From CAYPNP01 sp964412195 (lineage in GTDB: Bacteria; Acidobacteriota; JAAYUB01), in assembly GCA_964412195.1 (NCBI GenBank), contig CAYPNP010000010.1:113861-177860 (forward strand): 64,000 nt of DNA, read 5' to 3'. Positions 24,628 through 33,337 of this stretch are shown here, piece by piece. Every line of letters starts with the position of its first letter. Positions within the stretch are counted from its first letter, which is position 1. Both the position numbers and the translations under genes were made by a program. The notes under the pieces were generated by a model. It made no database searches. It saw only the letters and a list, made by a program, of their open reading frames with translations, and was not told the DNA's origin.

Positions 24628-26451
24628 TCATCTCCGCCGCGCAAACCAGCCCGTAGCCTCGCTTCCAATCCGGTCGCTCCCCACGTCATACACGACGGCT
24701 TTGAAGGATGGGCTCTTCAGCTTGCCCGGGATTTTAACCGAGACTTGGATACCCTCTTGTAACGCCCTTGCATAATCAGCTTGAGTTAAAACCACCGCTA
24801 GGTCGTTCCAGGTGCTTCCACTGTTCGATCCCTCATCATCAGAGAACAAGACAGAGAGATACAATTTCCCTAGATACTCGTCACTCTTCATCTGCCAACG
24901 GATGCTCTTTGGATCAATGGTCAATCGGACACGGTAGACCGGTCGCCCTTGGTTATCCTGTTCCTTCATCAGCTTGCAATTAAATTGAATATTGTCTATA
25001 TTTTGAAACAAATTCGCGGCTGTGCTGATTCGACTGTAGGCGAGGAATTCTTCGGAGTCAAACGCTTTGGGCAGGCGATCTGCGTAATACCCATGGCGAT
25101 ACCCGAGGTTGACATTGGAACGGTTCACCTCCACCTTAATGTGGCGGTATCGTCCGTCCCATGGAATGTCTCCGGGATCATAACCCAGGAGATAATAGGA
25201 GCGGCTGGTCGAATCTAATTGATCTAAAGATTTATCAATTTCAGAGTGAACGGACCAATCTCCCCCGGTCAATTCTGCTAATTGCCGCAAACTGGATAAT
25301 GCGTGTGTATAATCCCTTTGGAGAGATACCGATTGAGGAGAAACCGTTTTCCCCCCTGTTCTAGAATCGCGTGAATAGACGGTGATCGTCATTTCACCGG
25401 CCATTCCACCTGTCTGGAAAGTATGGATAGAAACGCGAGCATCATTTGCCATCGCAGCTAAACTTCGTTCATCTTCCAGACGAGGTAAAAACAATCCCTG
25501 GTCAGAGAAAAACAATATGTACTTATCGCCGTCGAGATAGCGCAGGTAACTTAAGGCAGTGTATATATTCTGAATGTCCAGTTCTGTCATCCGGGCATTC
25601 GCAACATACGATCCAAACGACAGATCTGTTAAAGCATTGTATTGCAATAGGTCGAAGGGATCAGGTTGCAGTCTCTCACTTAGGGGGGATGTGGGAAGTC
25701 CGTCGGGACGTTGAGAAAGTTGGGCAGAATCGTCTTTGATAGGCGCAATGCCTGCTCGGTTTTGAGATGATAGAGAGTTGGGCATCCTGAGCTGGTGCTC
25801 GGCCGATGTGACTCCGAAGATCTTATCTATATATCCTTGAATTTCACCGGGCACATCACCCCCGTACAAATTTGCCAGGCCATTTCCTTGAGATTGTTTC
25901 CAATAGTACGACTCCACTTTACTTCGGTACTTTTTATAGCGATCGAGAACCTCAAGCGCGATTGTATGATCAGCAGTGAGCTCTGTAGCCCGGTTATAGG
26001 CCATAACGCCGATTCGATCGGTACGGAGGAGCTTTGTCTTGATGAACCGAATGATGTCATCGGTCGCCCCAAAGCTATCCACAATCCCGCCACGCCCCAT
26101 TAAGACCAGAAAGATGCGGTTCCTTTTTGGCACGAGTTCCAGCGCCGGAATTCGACGCAGTCCTTCGCTTTCGACAGCGTAACCCTGGCTGCTACTGAGA
26201 TCCTCGAATGAAAAGTACTGCAATTGCTGAGGAATGTTCTCATCAAGTATCCGGAAGTCCTCCTTCGTCAAGCCTTTGATGGGCTGACCCTTTGAATCAG
26301 TAACGTGAACGATTAGAGGAATCATCTGGACTATGACCCGCTCCTGAAGTGGAGAGTTTGATGGGGACTGGCCTGCTACTTGAATAAGCAACTTCACCAA
26401 CACTAGCGATGTGATTAGCAGAGCTCTTACTGAAAATGACTTCTGCAACAT
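24628..26451 (-). CDS. VWFA-related secreted protein (acidobacterial type)
   Basis: A 607-residue protein with a signal peptide (MLQKSFSVRALLITSLVLV, cleavage near residue 28). Residues 40-90 hold the MIPLIVHVTDSKGQPIKGLTKEDF element, typical of the VWFA-related proteins abundant in Acidobacteriota. A von Willebrand A-like domain follows (RNRIFLVLMGRGGIVDS; RIGVMAYNRATEL; YILFFSDQGLFLP). The metal-binding DxSxS is not intact: the equivalent position reads GRGGIVDS. The rest is a beta-rich C-terminal region. Last gene of a three-gene minus-strand operon, 21 bases after the HEAT gene. Its DNA is much more AT-rich than the flanking 20 kb. A surface protein-binding role is likely; the exact role is unknown. 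Confidence 0.78.
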   Translation of the reverse strand: MLQKSFSVRALLITSLVLVKLLIQVAGQSPSNSPLQERVIVQMIPLIVHVTDSKGQPIKGLTKEDFRILDENIPQQLQYFSFEDLSSSQGYAVESEGLRRIPALELVPKRNRIFLVLMGRGGIVDSFGATDDIIRFIKTKLLRTDRIGVMAYNRATELTADHTIALEVLDRYKKYRSKVESYYWKQSQGNGLANLYGGDVPGEIQGYIDKIFGVTSAEHQLRMPNSLSSQNRAGIAPIKDDSAQLSQRPDGLPTSPLSERLQPDPFDLLQYNALTDLSFGSYVANARMTELDIQNIYTALSYLRYLDGDKYILFFSDQGLFLPRLEDERSLAAMANDARVSIHTFQTGGMAGEMTITVYSRDSRTGGKTVSPQSVSLQRDYTHALSSLRQLAELTGGDWSVHSEIDKSLDQLDSTSRSYYLLGYDPGDIPWDGRYRHIKVEVNRSNVNLGYRHGYYADRLPKAFDSEEFLAYSRISTAANLFQNIDNIQFNCKLMKEQDNQGRPVYRVRLTIDPKSIRWQMKSDEYLGKLYLSVLFSDDEGSNSGSTWNDLAVVLTQADYARALQEGIQVSVKIPGKLKSPSFKAVVYDVGSDRIGSEATGWFARRR

Positions 26452-26472
26452 GAGAACATTTTTCCCTTTGGT

Positions 26473-27252
26473 TTACTTCTTCAAGTAATCTGCGGCTTTG
26501 AGTTTGATGATCGCTTTTTCTGCCTCTTCCCGCACAGGATAAAATACCGTCTTTCCATCTGTGGCTCGTTTCAGCGAGTATGGATCTTGGCTCATTATTT
26601 TTTGAAGTTCTGGCAGGAGATCTTGGGCATTGATTTCTCCTGTAGTATACACAAATTGCGTCCTGACGGTGGGAGACGAGTCATTCAGACCCGCTAACAG
26701 AACTTGCTCCAAGACCTGTTTATCGAGCACTGAAAGTTCATTCATTTTCAGTGTTTGTCTTATGATACCCGCGATGCCGATCCTTACTTCCGGACGGCAA
26801 GTGGATTTCATCGCCGATTGCAGCATGTCCGGTTTAACACCTAATTCGGAAATTGTTTCCCTCGCCGCCTTGGCGTTGAACGCCCCAACTATCAAAGCAG
26901 GAATAGATCTGGGGTCCTTGAAACTGGCCACGACTTCGACAAGGTCGGGGTAGTATCCTTCTCCGTGTAGTGGTTTGATTGTTTTATCTTTAAGATATTT
27001 CTGGAACCAACTTTCGTTCTGCTTGTTTTCAAACTCCAACAATTCGATCAACGCCGCCTTTACCTCCTCCTTATCAGTGTAATCCTGCAGATAATTAAAC
27101 GCTTTAGCTCTGACCTCCCAGTTGGCATCCTTCAAGAACCGGATATTCTGTTGGAGAGTGTCATCAAGTTCCGAAGACGCGAATGTGCTTCCTTGAACGA
27201 TCATGCCAATTAAGAGAAAGATTGCGACACAAGTTTTGTTTCTAGCCATCAT
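26473..27252 (-). CDS. Secreted HEAT-repeat protein of the RHS operon
   Basis: 259 residues. A signal peptide (CVAIFLLIGMIVQGSTFA) is followed by HEAT-type helical pairs: NIRFLKDANWEVRAKAFNYL, ASFKDPRSIPALIVGAF, LNDSSPTVRTQFVYTTGEI and PVREEAEKAIIKL. It lies 19 bases after the RHS gene and 21 before the VWFA gene on the same strand, with a good GGAGTAATAATC-type leader, so the three are probably one transcript. A secreted HEAT protein next to an RHS protein with an enzymatic tip could be a chaperone, an immunity factor or a surface-assembly partner. No enzymatic motif. AT-rich like its neighbours. Confidence 0.68.
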   Translation of the reverse strand: MMARNKTCVAIFLLIGMIVQGSTFASSELDDTLQQNIRFLKDANWEVRAKAFNYLQDYTDKEEVKAALIELLEFENKQNESWFQKYLKDKTIKPLHGEGYYPDLVEVVASFKDPRSIPALIVGAFNAKAARETISELGVKPDMLQSAMKSTCRPEVRIGIAGIIRQTLKMNELSVLDKQVLEQVLLAGLNDSSPTVRTQFVYTTGEINAQDLLPELQKIMSQDPYSLKRATDGKTVFYPVREEAEKAIIKLKAADYLKK

Positions 27253-27271
27253 GATTATTACTCCTTTTCCC

Positions 27272-30200
27272 TCACCATTCCATATGACACCAAGTAGGTG
27301 TATCTTGGAAGTTTTCTACTTTTGTTGCCCCTTGCATATACGCCCCATTTGAAAGAATTATCCAATCATCATAATCCCTCAGACCATCTTGATTGAAATC
27401 GTAAAGACGAATATCAGCTGCTTTCCCGTATATATGTTTGCTTTCAAGAGCTGCGCCAGGTATAGGATCATTGTGAATAGGATTTCTATATCCACTACTA
27501 ATAGACATCCCAAGGCCGTTAAGTGAACATTCTACATAATTTCTAACGGCTTGGAGATTTGAGGCAATTTTGAAAATGCACCAAGTTGGATAGTCCGAGG
27601 TATTCACCTCAGAGATAGGAAAATTTCCGGGGTTTTGGTAAGTTTGTGCGCTAACGAATTCACTTCTCGATGGTTTGATATTTTTTGATTTATCGATGTA
27701 CTCCTGTCTGATTTGATCACGTACATCTTGAATAATTGACCTCGTATTTGAGGTCAAGATTAAACCATTGACCGTTACCCTGGCTGTGACAATATAGTTT
27801 AAGGGGAAACCTCGTCCATTAGAGGCTTGCGGTGCGGTCACGGTCAGGTCGAGTTCCGCACCCCTTACCGCTTGTGGATTAGGATAATTTCCGCTATTTC
27901 CCGGCTGATTAGGATCGTCGGTCATAATCCACTCGATCATCCCGTTATAAGTACCATCGAGACTATCTGGCTGGAGATTTGCTTTAACATGAACTTTGTT
28001 TTCAGCAGCCAAAGTAGTGAAGGAAGTATTGTCATTTTGACAACTGACCTGGGTGAAATCTAGTTTCATCGCAGTCACTTGTACGTCAGCCGGTTCGCAG
28101 TACACCCCTTTCCAAGCGACAATATTATATTCACCAGGCGTAGAAAAATAATATGAGAAAACTTGCATCCTCGTTGTGGTTTCGTAGATCGGCAGGGCAT
28201 TTCTGTAGACAGTCCAAAATGGATAAATATTTGACAGGTGACTCAGCGCGGTAAAAGATTTAGAATTTCCAGCAATTACATATTGGTGTGCACCACCGTC
28301 GATGAACACTTCGCACGGCGGAGGTTGCGGATCTTCCGGAGGTACAATCTGCGGAATGAAGGAGAACTCGTACACTTGACAGTAAGCGGATGTACAATAG
28401 TCTAGATCGCCAAAGTTATCGTAGAAACAAATGCAATCATCGCCAATCACCAGAGTGCTCACAGATGAAAATTCAGGTGGCTTAATTTCAATAATTCTTG
28501 ATGCAAGGTCGTTTTTGTGAAGTTTCTCGTTAGATGACTCCACGGTCGCCCATTTTAACAAACCATTTTGCGCCAAGTACTTCACCCACAGATTCTCTTC
28601 AACCGTCGGGTACACAATTTGGAAAGAACCGGTCGTATCATCGAAAGTCAGCCCGGCCCAATTGGAATTGATCAATCCCGCTACTCTAAGTTTCCATCCG
28701 GGGAAAAGAATCTCATCGTCATCAAGCGGTGACGGATACAATCTGCCCGACTTTCTTCCATGTTTGCCATCCGAAATCGCCTTATTGGTCGAAGATCCCA
28801 CGGCATTAAGATTGTTTAAGATCTCAGCAGAAATCAGCTGATTAGCTTGGTTGTAATGCATGAGATAGGAACGTTCTTGCTGATCTAGCTTTACAACGTT
28901 CCCAGCTTTGTCAAATGCCAAATTCAACGCAAGCAAACCATCAAGGAAAATTGAATACTGGGTGGCCTCACGCTTGGTGGTGATAGAAGTTGATGTTTTG
29001 AGTGTCCCTATGATGGTACTTTCTATGCAACCTTTCAAGTCGTACATATGTCGCAATAATTCGCTCGATCCCGATTCTGCCGTCTCCAAGAGACCAAGAT
29101 CATTGTATCGCCCCTGAATTGTTTCTTTGTCTGTGATCAGGGAGGTCGGCATCATTTTGTCGCTATAGTCTAAGTCAAGCCACTCTCCAGAGGGGGATAA
29201 TATCCTTATCGGGCGGCCTTGCTGATCCCATGCAATTCTAAGGACCAGATCACCTTCTTGCTCCCAAGTTGTGATGTTTCCGTCCGAATCCCGCTCAAAA
29301 GCACATCTTTCACCCCTGTCAGTGGACACATTGATGATGTCCCCATCAAGATTTCTCTCAAGCTTATAATAGTGCCCTCCGGGCCAAACGATCTGTACTA
29401 TCTGGCCAAAAGCGTCATACTCGTAGTGGCATCTGCCCCGATCGGGCGTTTGGATTGAACGAATGAGACCATTCTCATCGTAGGTATAAGTGGCTTGAGT
29501 CTCATCGTCTATTCGATACTCTTTGACCCTATTTTTCTCATCCAACAGAAGAGTATGCCGCTCTCCAATTCCATTCTTGACTGTGGTTGTGACACCCAGA
29601 TCATTGAAATAAAATGTAGTTGTATGATTCAATCCGTCAATCAGCTGCGTGCTTGCTCCGTAATATTCCACCGTATATCGCAGGTCGTCTTCATCTACTA
29701 AAGAATCCACACGCCCCTGACCATCGTAACTGGCCTGTAGAAGTGCTTGGTTGTCGGCTGACTCAATCCTCTCAAGTTGCCGCAGGTTATATTTCAAGTA
29801 CCAGGGATTTCCAGCGCGATCGATTACTTCTTTTAAAAGACCTGATTCATCAACAGAATAATGAACCTCACGCCCTAGACTGTCGCTCACTCTGTTTAAA
29901 CGACCTTGCGAATCGTAACTAAACTCTGCTGAAATTCCATCTGAGTTCTCAATTCGATTCAACAGACCATCCCGATAATGAATGATTAGTTGATGACCCT
30001 TACGGTCTTCGATGGAGGTTATACGGTAGATCCCATCTATTAAATTGAAATGTTTCTTAAGACCAACCAATGAACTAACAACCACTTGTGTATCCGAAAT
30101 CTCTTCCTCTAGACTATAAGTTGTGGGTTGATTATCAAGTTGTTTGATTTTATTTCCAGCTTGGAGAAAGTGGACAACTTTCCCACTAGCTAAATGTAGA

Positions 30201-30670
30201 TCAAACCTGTCCCCTTCCCTGATAACGTATTCATCATAACTCAGTCTCCAGCCCTTACCAATTTGGGTCAGGGACTCCTCACCCATGCTGGAGTAAATCC
30301 GACTGACAACGATTGGCAAATGACCATCTAACACTAAATCCCGGATTCTGAATGAAAGTTCTCCAGTACTTGTCCTAACCAGATGAGAACTGACTCCATC
30401 AAAGATACTTCCGCTATTTTCAAACAAGATATGAGTACGATTACGTTTGAACTCTTGAAGAAGACTCTCAAATTTGTCGATGTCCTGATTAACTGGATTT
30501 GAAGTCGAAATTCTTGTTTCCATTTCTACAGGGGATATGTTGATATCATGATCATCTTCGATATTCTGACCTACTTGAAATCCCCAAAATGGCAGAAGAA
30601 TGAATGCTAACTGCAGGGCAATCCTCCCCATGAAACGCCCTTGTCCAGATTTCCCTCTCAGAACCTCCAT
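27272..30670 (-). CDS. RHS/YD-repeat protein with C-terminal M15 peptidase domain
   Basis: 1132 residues. A hydrophobic N-terminal stretch (ALQLAFILLPFWGF) probably serves export. Residues 70-640 carry RHS features: GHLPIVVSRIYSS at the start, then many YD-type repeats (DGLLNRIENSDGISAEFSYDSQGR, ATYTYDENGLIRSI). The middle (650-1000) is beta-rich with an Ig-like stretch. The last 80 residues match M15A D-Ala-D-Ala carboxypeptidases: SGYRNPIHN, zinc ligands His1079 and Asp1086 in KHIYGKAAD, and a final His1129 in WCHMEW. An EF-hand/dockerin-like loop DFNQDGLRDYDD (about 1091-1102) is inserted within it. A peptidoglycan-cutting tip on an RHS shell is the likeliest reading. The ATG has GGAGG 4-5 nt upstream. 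First gene of the AT-rich operon. Confidence 0.82.
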   Translation of the reverse strand: MEVLRGKSGQGRFMGRIALQLAFILLPFWGFQVGQNIEDDHDINISPVEMETRISTSNPVNQDIDKFESLLQEFKRNRTHILFENSGSIFDGVSSHLVRTSTGELSFRIRDLVLDGHLPIVVSRIYSSMGEESLTQIGKGWRLSYDEYVIREGDRFDLHLASGKVVHFLQAGNKIKQLDNQPTTYSLEEEISDTQVVVSSLVGLKKHFNLIDGIYRITSIEDRKGHQLIIHYRDGLLNRIENSDGISAEFSYDSQGRLNRVSDSLGREVHYSVDESGLLKEVIDRAGNPWYLKYNLRQLERIESADNQALLQASYDGQGRVDSLVDEDDLRYTVEYYGASTQLIDGLNHTTTFYFNDLGVTTTVKNGIGERHTLLLDEKNRVKEYRIDDETQATYTYDENGLIRSIQTPDRGRCHYEYDAFGQIVQIVWPGGHYYKLERNLDGDIINVSTDRGERCAFERDSDGNITTWEQEGDLVLRIAWDQQGRPIRILSPSGEWLDLDYSDKMMPTSLITDKETIQGRYNDLGLLETAESGSSELLRHMYDLKGCIESTIIGTLKTSTSITTKREATQYSIFLDGLLALNLAFDKAGNVVKLDQQERSYLMHYNQANQLISAEILNNLNAVGSSTNKAISDGKHGRKSGRLYPSPLDDDEILFPGWKLRVAGLINSNWAGLTFDDTTGSFQIVYPTVEENLWVKYLAQNGLLKWATVESSNEKLHKNDLASRIIEIKPPEFSSVSTLVIGDDCICFYDNFGDLDYCTSAYCQVYEFSFIPQIVPPEDPQPPPCEVFIDGGAHQYVIAGNSKSFTALSHLSNIYPFWTVYRNALPIYETTTRMQVFSYYFSTPGEYNIVAWKGVYCEPADVQVTAMKLDFTQVSCQNDNTSFTTLAAENKVHVKANLQPDSLDGTYNGMIEWIMTDDPNQPGNSGNYPNPQAVRGAELDLTVTAPQASNGRGFPLNYIVTARVTVNGLILTSNTRSIIQDVRDQIRQEYIDKSKNIKPSRSEFVSAQTYQNPGNFPISEVNTSDYPTWCIFKIASNLQAVRNYVECSLNGLGMSISSGYRNPIHNDPIPGAALESKHIYGKAADIRLYDFNQDGLRDYDDWIILSNGAYMQGATKVENFQDTPTWCHMEW

Positions 30671-30685
30671 GTTTCCTCCTAGTCG

Positions 30686-30967
30686 CTATTCGTTTAAACA
30701 CATTAACTTTTCTTCATGGTTCTCGAATGCATGACAATTTTGGGTCCATTCGAACGAATGGGCGGTCTGATAGTGAACCTCGACGATTCTCTTGATGGCC
30801 TCCCGCTCTTGCTGCAGCGAGGCGAAACTGCTGTTGTGCAAAACCTCGGCGCTCAGGATGGAAAACCAGAACTCGACCTGCTTGCGTTTGATGGCATGGG
30901 CGGGCGTGAAGTGGAAGTGGGTGTTTTGATGTCGTGCCCGCCACATATCCTGTTTCCCTCCCACCAC
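30686..30967 (-). pseudogene. IS630-family transposase remnant (C-terminal fragment)
   Basis: About 93 codons matching the end of IS630-type DDE transposases: HFHFTPAHAIKRKQVEFWFSIL contains the third acidic residue (Glu in QVEFW), followed by SSFASLQQE and a C-terminal TAHSFEWT. The first two acidic residues and the whole N-terminal half are missing, so it is a dead fragment. It lies 16 bases upstream of the RHS gene on the same strand and may supply part of the RHS promoter region. It marks the right edge of the AT-rich island. Confidence 0.8.
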
Positions 30968-31057
30968 ATTGCCCGCATAGCCACGCAGTATAGAAGTAAG
31001 TGTTGCCGTGTTTCTTGTTCCTTCCTGTTTGCGTTCACACTATCATCTCAAATCATC

Positions 31058-31327
31058 TCAAATCGTCCCGATGACGGTGACCTCCGTGATGCGGGCGTGG
31101 CAGGATTCCTTCAGGGGAAAGGTCACCTGGAAGCCCTCGGCGGTCCAGGGGCAGATGAAGCGGCGGGTGAAGCGGACCGTCCGGCGGCTGTCCACGATCG
31201 TCTCGAGTGCCGCTCCGCCCGCGAAACCCGCGCCGTCGCCGTTCGGGGAGCGCTCGACGAGGAGGCGGTAGCGGTGGGGGCGCTGGCAGCGGGGGCAGGT
31301 GGGGATGCGGAGGTACTCGTCAGTCAT
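31058..31327 (-). CDS. Small Cys-containing protein of unknown function
   Basis: An 89-residue open frame, not recognised. It starts MTDEYLRIPTCPRCQRPHRY, where a CPRC pair resembles half of a zinc ribbon; two more Cys (in RFICPW and KESCHAR) could complete the site. The rest alternates in a beta-like pattern (RRTVRFTRRFICPW, FQVTFPL). It returns to GC-rich codons after the AT-rich island. The ribosome site is weak. It could be a nucleic-acid-binding or sensor domain. Confidence 0.45.
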   Translation of the reverse strand: MTDEYLRIPTCPRCQRPHRYRLLVERSPNGDGAGFAGGAALETIVDSRRTVRFTRRFICPWTAEGFQVTFPLKESCHARITEVTVIGTI

Positions 31328-31398
31328 GGGTCACTCGGGGCTCGGGGAGCGGGACTCGGGACTCGGGGATCGATAGATTCCAAGAAACCATGCCCGCC

Positions 31399-31658
31399 CT
31401 TTCGTGTGGTTCGTGTGGTTCGTGGTTCTGATCCCGGAATCACCGCAAAGGCGCGAAGGCCGCGAAGGGGAACCGGGGATCCAAGTGAACGCCGAACGTC
31501 GAACGCTGAACGGGGGGAACCAGGGAGGGCCTGGGCAGACGCGTCAGCCCGCAGGGGGTGAGGCCGACGAGCGCCTGCCCAGGGTCCCACGCGCACATTA
31601 TCCCGCGGAGGGCGTCCGGCCGGGCAGTGCGGCGTGACATTTTCGGTTTTCCGAATGG
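31399..31658. repeat. Intergenic repeat cluster
   Basis: In the 770-base gap 31328-32099: CTTTCGTGTGGTTCGTGTGG (31399-31428), CACCGCAAAGGCGCGAAGG (31442-31460), GAACGCCGAACGTCGAACG (about 31487-31510) and TTTTCGGTTTTCCGAATGG (31640-31658). A stretch near 31690-31790 is strikingly AT-rich. No gene is visible. Confidence 0.6.
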
Positions 31659-31849
31659 AAAAAGCCGGGGGGCGGCGAGGCGTCCATGCAAGTTATTGAT
31701 AATTTGAGATTTGAAATTTCAAATGGGGAAAGAAAAGAGAAGTTATTTTATCATCAATCAGTTGAAATGGAAGAGGAAAGTTGGAGAAATTCGGGGTTTC
31801 GAAGAGCGGCGGGAATGGAACCGCGAAGGCGAGAGGCACGCGGAGCAGA

Positions 31850-31952
31850 ATTCAAACGCGGATTAACGCGGATTTTTTATGATGAACGCGGATCCAACCC
31901 AGGGTCAGATCATATTGGATCATAGGGAAATCAGCGTGGATCTGCGTTGAAT
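31850..31952. repeat. Palindromic repeat of about 105 bp, copy 2
   Basis: ATTCAAACGCGGATTAACGC on the left and GCGTGGATCTGCGTTGAAT on the right are approximate reverse complements, with TTTATGATG and GGATCATAGG as inner pairing segments. Same family as 15677-15782 and 33215-33314. Confidence 0.75.
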
Positions 31953-31998
31953 GCTGCTTTGTGTTCTCGGTGACTCTGTGGTGAGGGATTGGAGCCGG

Positions 31999-32095
31999 GC
32001 ACGATTCCGAGTACGAGCACGATTACGATCGACGAGTACGATCGGTCACCGGTCATCGGTCACCGGTCATTCGCCGAGCACGAGCACGAGCACGA
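31999..32095. repeat. GATTAC-type tandem repeat, copy 3
   Basis: Contains GAGCACGATTACGATCGACG, then GGTCACCGGTCATCGGTCAC and GAGCACGAGCACGAGCACGA. It shares the core and order of parts with the copy at 4887-4978. It ends four bases before the PPK2 stop codon, as copy 1 ends four bases before the DUF5916 stop. Confidence 0.75.
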
Positions 32096-32099
32096 AAAA

Positions 32100-33077
32100 T
32101 CAGTAGATCTCCGGGACGAAGTTCTGGTCCGTCAGGGGGGGGCGGACGTAGGCCGAGTGGTCCTGGCGCGGCGGCAGCTCGATGGGCTCCGGCGTCAGGT
32201 CCTCGTACGGGATCAGGCTCAAAAAGTGGGCGATGCAGTTGAGCCGCGCCCGCTTCTTGTCGTCGGCGTTCACCACGTACCACGGCGCCTGCTTCACGTC
32301 GGTGTAGGCGAACATCTCGTCCTTGGCCTTGGAGTACTCCACCCACTTGGCCCTCGACTGCAGGTCCATCGGGCTGAGCTTCCAGCGCCGCGTCGGGTCC
32401 TTGATCCGCTGCTGGAACCGCCGCTCCTGCTCGTCGTCGCACACCGAGAACCAGTACTTGATCAGGATGATGCCGGAGCGCACCAGCATCCGCTCGAACT
32501 CGGGGCAGGAGCGCATGAACTCCTGGTACTCGGCCTCCGTGCAGAAGCCCATCACCCGCTCGACGCCGGCGCGGTTGTACCAGCTCCGGTCGAACAGGAC
32601 CATCTCGCCCGCCGCCGGCAGGTGGGGCACGTAGCGCTGGAAGTACCACTGGGTCTTCTCGCGCTCGGTGGGCGTGCCCAGGGCGACCACGCGGCAGACG
32701 CGCGGGTTGAGCGTCTCGGTGATGCGCTTGATGGTGCCGCCCTTGCCGGCCGCGTCGCGGCCCTCGAAGAGCACCACCACCCGCAGGCCCTGGCACTTGA
32801 TCCACTCCTGGAGCTTGACCAGCTCGACGTGGAGCTTGGCCAGCTCGCCCTCGTAGACGGCGTCGCTCATCTTCTCCTTGCGGGGCTTGACCTGGTCGCC
32901 GCAGGGGCGCACCGTCGGGGCGACGGACGCGGGGGGGGGCGGGTCGGCCGGAGCGGCGGTCACCTTGACTGGCTGCCTGGCGGCGGCGGCCTGCTCCGGC
33001 GCGGTGTCACGGCCGGCGTGCTTGCCATGCTTCGCTTCCTGATGCTTCTTGGGATGGTCCTTGTGCTTCTTGGACAT
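32100..33077 (-). CDS. ppk2: Polyphosphate kinase 2 (PPK2)
   Basis: A 325-residue cytoplasmic enzyme that transfers phosphate between polyphosphate and nucleotides (ADP/GDP). A Lys/His-rich, disordered N-terminal tail of about 65 residues precedes the PPK2 core. Walker A FEGRDAAGKGG lies at 104-114 and the Walker B/lid region FDRSWYNRAGVERVMGF at 162-178; CDDEQERRFQQR and RRWKLSPMDLQSR complete the family signature. The length and single domain fit class I PPK2. The ATG has AAGGAGG 5 nt upstream. It stands alone, with repeat-filled gaps on both sides. Whether it makes NTP from polyphosphate or the reverse cannot be read. Confidence 0.9.
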   Translation of the reverse strand: MSKKHKDHPKKHQEAKHGKHAGRDTAPEQAAAARQPVKVTAAPADPPPPASVAPTVRPCGDQVKPRKEKMSDAVYEGELAKLHVELVKLQEWIKCQGLRVVVLFEGRDAAGKGGTIKRITETLNPRVCRVVALGTPTEREKTQWYFQRYVPHLPAAGEMVLFDRSWYNRAGVERVMGFCTEAEYQEFMRSCPEFERMLVRSGIILIKYWFSVCDDEQERRFQQRIKDPTRRWKLSPMDLQSRAKWVEYSKAKDEMFAYTDVKQAPWYVVNADDKKRARLNCIAHFLSLIPYEDLTPEPIELPPRQDHSAYVRPPLTDQNFVPEIY

Positions 33078-33145
33078 GGATCCTCCTTGCGGGCCGGGGT
33101 GACGTTTTTTTCATGGTACCCAAGTCGGGGCGGAAATGCAGCAAC

Positions 33146-33187
33146 CAATTGCGAATTGCGGATTGCGGATTGCGGATTGCGGATTGA
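33146..33187. repeat. GCGGATT tandem repeat
   Basis: Six units of about seven bases, from AATTGCGAATTGCGGATTGC to GGATTGAAAT. The same unit is at 9693-9725 and scattered in inverse form (AATCCGCA) at 15556-15612, 15810-15838 and 52670-52690. It lies in the 360-base gap 33078-33437, which also holds a CACCGCGAAGGCGCGA phrase; no gene there. Confidence 0.7.
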
Positions 33188-33214
33188 AATCTCACCGCGA
33201 AGGCGCGATGAGGA

Positions 33215-33314
33215 ATTCAACGCGGATTACCGAGGATTTATTATGATTAACGCGGATCCAATCCTGTATTGGATCATATTGAATCATAAAGCAATCTGCG
33301 TCAATCTGCGTTGA
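33215..33314. repeat. Palindromic repeat of about 100 bp, copy 3
   Basis: The left arm ATTCAACGCGGATTACCGAG passes through TTATGATTAACGCGGATCC; the right arm GGATCATATTGAATCATAAA ends CAATCTGCGTTGA. The arms are approximate reverse complements around CAATCCTGTATTG. It is the best-preserved copy in the window. Confidence 0.75.
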
Positions 33315-33337
33315 GTGATCGGCTTGCGGATTGAAGT

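Noticed and set aside
24628..26451. VWFA protein as part of a MoxR/ternary defence complex
   Set aside because: It has a signal peptide, no AAA ATPase partner and the acidobacterial VWFA-related N-terminal element, so it is a secreted protein.
26473..27252. HEAT protein as proven immunity protein of the RHS toxin
   Set aside because: Position fits, but it is exported and HEAT proteins are common in this genome (another at 13601); kept only as a possibility.
23186..31063. Prophage or integrative element
   Set aside because: No integrase, phage structural gene or attachment repeats; the tRNA in the window is 17 kb away. Base composition and IS genes explain the island better.
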